64,000 nucleotides of DNA from Helicobacter canis (GTDB lineage: Bacteria; Campylobacterota; Campylobacteria; Campylobacterales; Helicobacteraceae): contig NZ_VXKE01000014.1 in assembly GCF_008693005.1 (NCBI RefSeq), positions 114,122 to 178,121 on the forward strand. Direction: 5' to 3'. Below the pieces are notes generated by a model. The model did not search any database and was not told the DNA's origin. It saw only the letters and a list, made by a program, of their open reading frames with translations. The stretch's first letter is position 1; each line of letters begins with the position of its first letter. Positions 58,857 through 64,000 of this stretch are shown here, in pieces. Position numbers and translations under genes: made by a program.

Positions 58857-60152
58857 TTATTTATTGACACATTGTGCCACTTCTGTGAAAGAAACAAGCC
58901 TAAGGCAAACACTACTCATCACACATACCCCCTCTGCTCTCCCTATGAAGCCTAGATGCTCTGTCGTGGTGGCTTTGACATTGATAGCAGAGAGTGGCGC
59001 ACCTAGAATCTCGGCGATCCTAGCGCGTATAGGCTGCTTGTATGCGCTAAGGCGTGGGGTTTGCGCGATTATAGTTAGATCAATATTATAAAGCTCATAG
59101 CCCACACTTTTAGCAAAGCCCCACACAATCTCTAGCAGCTTTGCAGAGTCTGCCCCTGCCCACGCGCTGCTAGAGTCTGGAAACCACTCGCCAATATCCC
59201 CAGCCCCCATAGCCCCCAAAATCGCATCAATCACGCTATGCAGGGCCACATCGCCATCGCTATGCGCCTTAAAGCCAAACTCACTCTCTATCACCACGCC
59301 GCCTAGCTTCATCTCCTTGCCTATCTCAAAGCTATGCACATCAAGCCCATTGCCCACATAGACTGCGCGCATAAAGCTTGGCACTTCTTGTGCAAGCACC
59401 TGCTCTAATGCGAGCAAATCGCTTGCCAAAGTTAGCTTCTCTAATGCCCTATCTCCCTGTATATAGCGCACCACTCCGCCATTTGCCTTGATGATTGAGC
59501 TCTCATCGGTGCCTTGTGTAGATTCTAGTGCGGTGCGCAGTGCGCTTACGCGCGAGAGCTGGGGAGTTTGGATTCTAGCAAGCTTGCTTCTATCGATATA
59601 TGCGCCATCATAAATGCTCGTATCAGGCACTGCTAAAATTGGCGCGACACAATCCGCTCTAGAATCTAGGCTAGAATCTGCCTTAGAATCTAGGGCGGCG
59701 GCAACCAGTGCGGCAATGATATTTCGCCCCACTGCCACCACCCCAGCGCGCGCCACATCGCTTACAAGCACCCACTCGCTAGTGATACATCGCAGCGCGT
59801 TTTGTAACGATTCCTGCCGAGTCTCCCCGCCAACCACGATGGTATAGGGGCAGAGCTTTTGCATATAGGGGGCGTCTTGCTCGCTTGCAGTGATACAAAT
59901 CTGCACAAATGGATAGACCGCGCTAAGTGTATCAGCCACAAGCAGCCACAGAGGCTTCTCTCCTATGCGTAGCCACTGCTTTTTGATCGCGTGTGTTGTG
60001 GGGGTTGTCTGGGTGAAGCGGCTTGAGCTTCCTGCTGCCATAAGGATAAGCGAGATAGATTCCCCCTGCGCTAAATGCGTAGAATCTACATAAGATGCGT
60101 CTGTTCCTTGCGCGATAGGTGGAAGCGATTGGGTCGTTTTGTTTCTATACAC
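58857..60152 (-). CDS. ispDF: Bifunctional IspD/IspF enzyme of isoprenoid synthesis
   Basis: Residues 30-270 are IspD, with the nucleotide motif LILMAAGSSSRFTQ and HSLVISDVARAGV-like DVAR. Residues 275-431 are IspF, with GNGLDVHSFEIGKEMKLGGV, HSDGDVALHSVIDAILGAMGAGDIGEWFPD and the end segment INVKATTTEHLGFIGRAEG. Together they perform the third and fifth steps of the methylerythritol phosphate pathway. Fusion of the two is usual in Campylobacterota. The start is a GTG with AAAGG about 7 bases upstream. IspD carries Ser/Asp-rich insert residues (DSKADSSLDSRAD) made of repeated AGAATCT words. Confidence 0.93.
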   Translation of the reverse strand: MYRNKTTQSLPPIAQGTDASYVDSTHLAQGESISLILMAAGSSSRFTQTTPTTHAIKKQWLRIGEKPLWLLVADTLSAVYPFVQICITASEQDAPYMQKLCPYTIVVGGETRQESLQNALRCITSEWVLVSDVARAGVVAVGRNIIAALVAAALDSKADSSLDSRADCVAPILAVPDTSIYDGAYIDRSKLARIQTPQLSRVSALRTALESTQGTDESSIIKANGGVVRYIQGDRALEKLTLASDLLALEQVLAQEVPSFMRAVYVGNGLDVHSFEIGKEMKLGGVVIESEFGFKAHSDGDVALHSVIDAILGAMGAGDIGEWFPDSSSAWAGADSAKLLEIVWGFAKSVGYELYNIDLTIIAQTPRLSAYKQPIRARIAEILGAPLSAINVKATTTEHLGFIGRAEGVCVMSSVCLRLVSFTEVAQCVNK

Positions 60153-60179
60153 CGCAAGCCTTTTTGGGAATGTTACAAA

Positions 60180-60185
60180 ATTATA
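60180..60185 (-). promoter_or_regulatory. -10 box (TATAAT on minus strand) for ispDF
   Basis: TATAAT on the minus strand, 28 bases before the GTG start, facing away from the pseB promoter. Confidence 0.45.
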
Positions 60186-60208
60186 CTTACTTTTGCTTAA
60201 ACTTTTTT

Positions 60209-60229
60209 ACAAGGGCGCGCACGCCTTGT
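60209..60229. promoter_or_regulatory. Inverted repeat between ispDF and pseB, possible operator
   Basis: ACAAGG...CCTTGT arms around a GC-rich centre (ACAAGGGCG-cgca-CGCCTTGT). It lies in the divergent promoter region and just upstream of the sigma-54-like site, so it could bind a regulator. Confidence 0.35.
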
Positions 60230-60244
60230 GGAATAAATAGTGCT
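60229..60244 (+). promoter_or_regulatory. Sigma-54-like promoter upstream of pseB
   Basis: TGGAATAAATAGTGCT has GG and GC exactly 10 bases apart, as in the -24/-12 consensus TGGCAC-N5-TTGCT. RpoN drives middle flagellar genes in Helicobacter, and PseB is needed for flagellin glycosylation. The -12 box is GTGCT rather than TTGCT, so the site is imperfect. Confidence 0.4.
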
Positions 60245-60260
60245 TAAAATTGCACATTAA

Positions 60261-61259
<999 letters not shown>

Positions 61260-61301
61260 AGCTTGTGCGCTTTCTCGCTCGCTTTGATGTTAAGAGCGGG
61301 G

Positions 61302-61327
61302 CTAGAATCTAGGCATTTAGATTCTAG
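61302..61327 (+). terminator. Inverted AGAATCT pair after pseB
   Basis: CTAGAATCTA and TAGATTCTAG form perfect 10-base arms around GGCATT, 43 bases after the pseB stop. The same layout is seen after the porin, peroxidase and thrB genes. Apart from this hairpin and further copies of the word, the 212-base gap before gyrA holds nothing I recognise. Confidence 0.5.
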
Positions 61328-61471
61328 GTGGAATCTATGGCTGTTTGGCTAGGCGCGGTGGGCTTAGGCTTTGCTGGGCTTGTAGGCACTTCTTTAAGCA
61401 AACTTTAGCTAGAATCTCTGCTTATTTTGCCAGAATCTATGTGGAGATTTTAAGGATAGTAAGGAGTGTCT

Positions 61472-63958
61472 ATGGAGCATCTTTTAGATGATGTGAGCGT
61501 TGTTGATATACATATTGATGATTCTATTAAAGAGAGTTATTTAAATTACTCTATGAGCGTGATTGTAGGGCGCGCGCTCCCTGATGCTAAAGATGGCTTA
61601 AAGCCCGTGCATAGGCGAATTCTCTATGCGATGAATGACTTAGGTGCAAACTCTCGCGCCAAGCATAAAAAAAGCGCGCGTATCGTGGGTGATGTCATAG
61701 GGAAATACCACCCCCACGGCGATACAGCTGTGTATGATGCGCTTGTGCGTATGGCACAGGACTTTTCTATGCGCTTGCCGCTTGTCGATGGGCACGGGAA
61801 CTTTGGCTCAATCGATGGCGATAATGCCGCGGCTATGCGCTACACAGGCGCGCGTATGGCATCAGCTAGTGAAGAGATTTTGCGCGATATTGATAAGGAC
61901 ACGGTGGAGTTTGTCTCAAACTATGATGATAGTCTAAAAGAGCCAGATGTCTTGCCAAGCAGGATTCCAAATCTGCTTGTTAATGGCTCAAGTGGGATTG
62001 CCGTGGGTATGGCGACAAGTATCCCACCACATAGGCTTGATGAGATTATTGACGCGCTTGTGTATGTGGTCGATAGCCCAGAGGCATCGCTTGAGGAGCT
62101 GCTCTCCTTTGTGCAAGGACCAGACTTCCCCACAGGCGGGATCATCTATGGGAAGCAGGGCATTATCGATGCGTATCGCACTGGGCGCGGTAGAATCCGC
62201 GTGCGCGCCAAAACCCACATAGAAAAAACCAAGACCAAAGACATCATCATCATCGATGAAATCCCCTACCAAGTCAATAAAGCTAAGCTTGTGGAGCAAA
62301 TCAGCGAGCTAGCTAGGGATAAGGTTATAGAAGGGATCGCTGAAGTGCGCGATGAGAGCGACAAAGAAGGTATGCGTGTAGTCATCGAGCTTAAAAAAGA
62401 TGCGATGAGTGAGATTGTGTTAAACAATCTCTATAAATCCACCACAATGGAGACTACCTTTGGGATTATCCTGCTTGCTATCAACAACAAAGAGCCAAAG
62501 ATATTTACACTTTTAGAGCTATTAAATATCTTCATCTCTCATAGAAAGACCATCGTTATCCGCCGCACGATTTTTGACCTAGAAAAGGCAAAGGCTAGGG
62601 CGCATATCTTAGAGGGGCTTAAGATCGCGCTTGATCATATCGATGAAGTCATAGCACTTATCAAAGCAAGTGCCAATACTGAAGAAGCGCACGATGGGCT
62701 TATGGAGAAGTTTGGGCTAAGTAGCTTGCAGGCTAAAGCGATTTTGGAAATGCGCTTACAGCGATTAACAGGGCTAGAGCGCGATAAAATCGAGCAAGAA
62801 TACGCCGAGCTACTCAAGCAGATAGAATACCTAACAAGTATCCTAAAAAGCGAAGAAAAGCTTAAAACGATCATTAAAGAAGAGCTGCTAGAGATTAAAG
62901 AGAAGTTTTCTAGCCCGCGTCTTACGCAGATTGAAGAAGACTATGATGCAATCGACATAGAAGATCTAATCCCCAATGAGCCAGTGGTTGTTACAATGAG
63001 TCATCGCGGCTATGTGAAGCGCGTGCTGCTAAAAACTTATGAAAAGCAGCACCGCGGTGGCAAAGGCAAGATTAGCGGCAATACGCACGAAGATGATTTT
63101 ATAGAATCTTTCTTCATCGCAAACACGCACGATACGATACTATTTATCACCAACAAAGGGCAGCTCTACTGGCTAAAAGTCTATAAAATCCCCGAAGCAG
63201 GACGCACCGCCATTGGTAAGGCAGTGGTCAATCTCATCAATATCCAGCCAGATGAGAAGATTATGGCGACAATCACTACAAAAGACTTCAACAGCGATAA
63301 ATCTCTAGTGTTCTTCACCAAAAACGGCATCGTCAAGCGCACAAATTTAAGCGAGTATAGCAATATCCGCTCTGTGGGCGTGCGCGCCATCAACCTTGAT
63401 GAAAATGATGAGCTAGTGAGTGCTAGAATCATCACCCAAGAGATCAAAGAGCTTTTCATCGCCACGCATAAGGGTATGTGTATCCGCTTTAGTGTCAATG
63501 ATATACGCGAGATCGGCAGGGTGAGCCGCGGGGTTACGGGCATACGCTTTAAAGAAAAGGGCGATTGCGTGATTGCAGCTACGACTATTAGCAGTGATAA
63601 TGACAAGCTGCTAACTGTGAGTGAGCAAGGCATCGGCAAGCAGACACTAGCAGGAGAATACCGCTTGCAGTCTAGGGGGGGCAAGGGTGTGATTGTGATG
63701 AAGCTCACCAATAAAACGGGCAATCTTGTAAGCATTGTCAATGTCAATGATGAAAATATGGATTTAATGGTGCTAACCACAAAGGGCAAGATGATACGAG
63801 TCGATACCAATGCGATCCGCGAAGCAGGGCGCAACACAAGTGGTGTGAAAATCGTCAATGTCGGTAGCGAGAAAGTCGCCTTTGCCGTAACCTGCCCCAA
63901 AGAAGAAAGAGAAGAGACAAGCGAAGATGAAGCAAGCTCAAGTGATGAAGCAGAGTAA
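61472..63958 (+). CDS. gyrA: DNA gyrase subunit A
   Basis: The ATG at 61472, with AAGGAG 5 bases upstream, gives 828 residues. The breakage-reunion domain has HRRILYAM, the quinolone region [19 protein letters not shown] (T85 and D89 at the usual resistance positions, both looking wild-type) and the catalytic Tyr in AMRYTGARM. The C-terminal beta-pinwheel has the GyrA box-like [12 protein letters not shown] and repeated blade motifs, ending with an acidic tail ([18 protein letters not shown]). With GyrB it supercoils DNA. The gene is complete and has few AGAATCT words. It is followed at once by a G17 tract. Confidence 0.97.
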   Translation: MEHLLDDVSVVDIHIDDSIKESYLNYSMSVIVGRALPDAKDGLKPVHRRILYAMNDLGANSRAKHKKSARIVGDVIGKYHPHGDTAVYDALVRMAQDFSMRLPLVDGHGNFGSIDGDNAAAMRYTGARMASASEEILRDIDKDTVEFVSNYDDSLKEPDVLPSRIPNLLVNGSSGIAVGMATSIPPHRLDEIIDALVYVVDSPEASLEELLSFVQGPDFPTGGIIYGKQGIIDAYRTGRGRIRVRAKTHIEKTKTKDIIIIDEIPYQVNKAKLVEQISELARDKVIEGIAEVRDESDKEGMRVVIELKKDAMSEIVLNNLYKSTTMETTFGIILLAINNKEPKIFTLLELLNIFISHRKTIVIRRTIFDLEKAKARAHILEGLKIALDHIDEVIALIKASANTEEAHDGLMEKFGLSSLQAKAILEMRLQRLTGLERDKIEQEYAELLKQIEYLTSILKSEEKLKTIIKEELLEIKEKFSSPRLTQIEEDYDAIDIEDLIPNEPVVVTMSHRGYVKRVLLKTYEKQHRGGKGKISGNTHEDDFIESFFIANTHDTILFITNKGQLYWLKVYKIPEAGRTAIGKAVVNLINIQPDEKIMATITTKDFNSDKSLVFFTKNGIVKRTNLSEYSNIRSVGVRAINLDENDELVSARIITQEIKELFIATHKGMCIRFSVNDIREIGRVSRGVTGIRFKEKGDCVIAATTISSDNDKLLTVSEQGIGKQTLAGEYRLQSRGGKGVIVMKLTNKTGNLVSIVNVNDENMDLMVLTTKGKMIRVDTNAIREAGRNTSGVKIVNVGSEKVAFAVTCPKEEREETSEDEASSSDEAE

Positions 63959-63961
63959 AAC

Positions 63962-63978
63962 GGGGGGGGGGGGGGGGG
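63962..63978. repeat. Seventeen-base poly-G tract after gyrA
   Basis: An unbroken run of 17 G begins 3 bases after the gyrA stop and is followed by six A and GGG. Such tracts vary in length by slippage and are the standard phase-variation switch of Helicobacter. The gene it would control lies beyond the window edge. A contig-end artefact is also possible. Confidence 0.75.
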
Positions 63979-64000
63979 AAAAAAGGGTTTCGTCTTGGGG

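Noticed and set aside
61260..61471. Small gene in the gap between pseB and gyrA
   Set aside because: Only short frames without ribosome sites. The gap is filled by copies of the heptamer and the gyrA leader.

Overview
The window is chromosome from an enterohepatic-type Helicobacter. Gene order matches what I recall of Helicobacter pylori in several blocks: ccp-dnaE (HP1461-HP1460), mscS-mtaB-ftsH-like (HP0284-HP0286), mrdA through ribE-flhX (HP1565-HP1575), hydABCDE (HP0631-HP0635) and HP1021-ispDF. The G+C content is high for the genus, and hisB, ilvA, thrB, a VM-type (DUF1561) gene and a pseudopilin are present. Locus tags are from memory; no search was run.

Layout. 1-10.3 kb: a partial FIST sensor gene, ribBA, a lone exbD, a Hof-type porin, a di-haem cytochrome c peroxidase, dnaE and a carboxynorspermidine dehydrogenase-like gene. 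10.4-18.9 kb: a four-gene type III restriction-modification operon (mod, GHKL ATPase with a PD-(D/E)XK-like C-terminus, rhuM, res) in which every junction is an ATGA stop/start overlap. 19.0-21.5 kb: a decayed SMR transporter and a secreted DUF1561/VM-family protein. 21.5-33.6 kb: recG, feoB, ilvA, a membrane protein, a pseudopilin, mscS, mtaB and an FtsH paralogue without the zinc motif. 33.6-43.7 kb: the envelope block mrdA, mreD-like, engB, lptA, lptC, kdsC, hisB, rlpA, mltD and tatD, then ribE, flhX and an NlpC/P60 lipoprotein. 43.7-53.6 kb: a TolC-type protein, a DMT transporter, thrB, ybaB, panD and the uptake hydrogenase operon. 53.6-60.2 kb: a membrane protein, a frameshifted sialidase-like gene, a degenerate ATP-sulfurylase-like gene swollen by repeats, an HP1021-type orphan regulator and ispDF. 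60.3-64 kb: pseB and gyrA, then a 17-G tract at the window edge. There is no gene-free stretch over 300 bases, no tRNA or rRNA gene and no CRISPR array that I can see.

Three signals stand out. First, the operon at 10.4-18.9 kb carries an AT-rich GHKL/PD-(D/E)XK-like gene between the modification and restriction genes; this is the best candidate for an undescribed defence variant. Second, the heptamer AGAATCT/AGATTCT occurs about 150 times by eye, where about 8-11 are expected. It lies in both orientations, inside genes mostly as Asp-Ser or Glu-Ser codons, and between genes as inverted pairs that look like terminators. It is absent from the GHKL gene. This resembles the genomic pattern of DNA-uptake sequences. 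Third, palindromic repeats have been inserted in frame into several proteins, in the manner of Rickettsia palindromic elements. The DUF1561/VM homologue, a family best known from pathogenic Leptospira, is a further virulence-related highlight.
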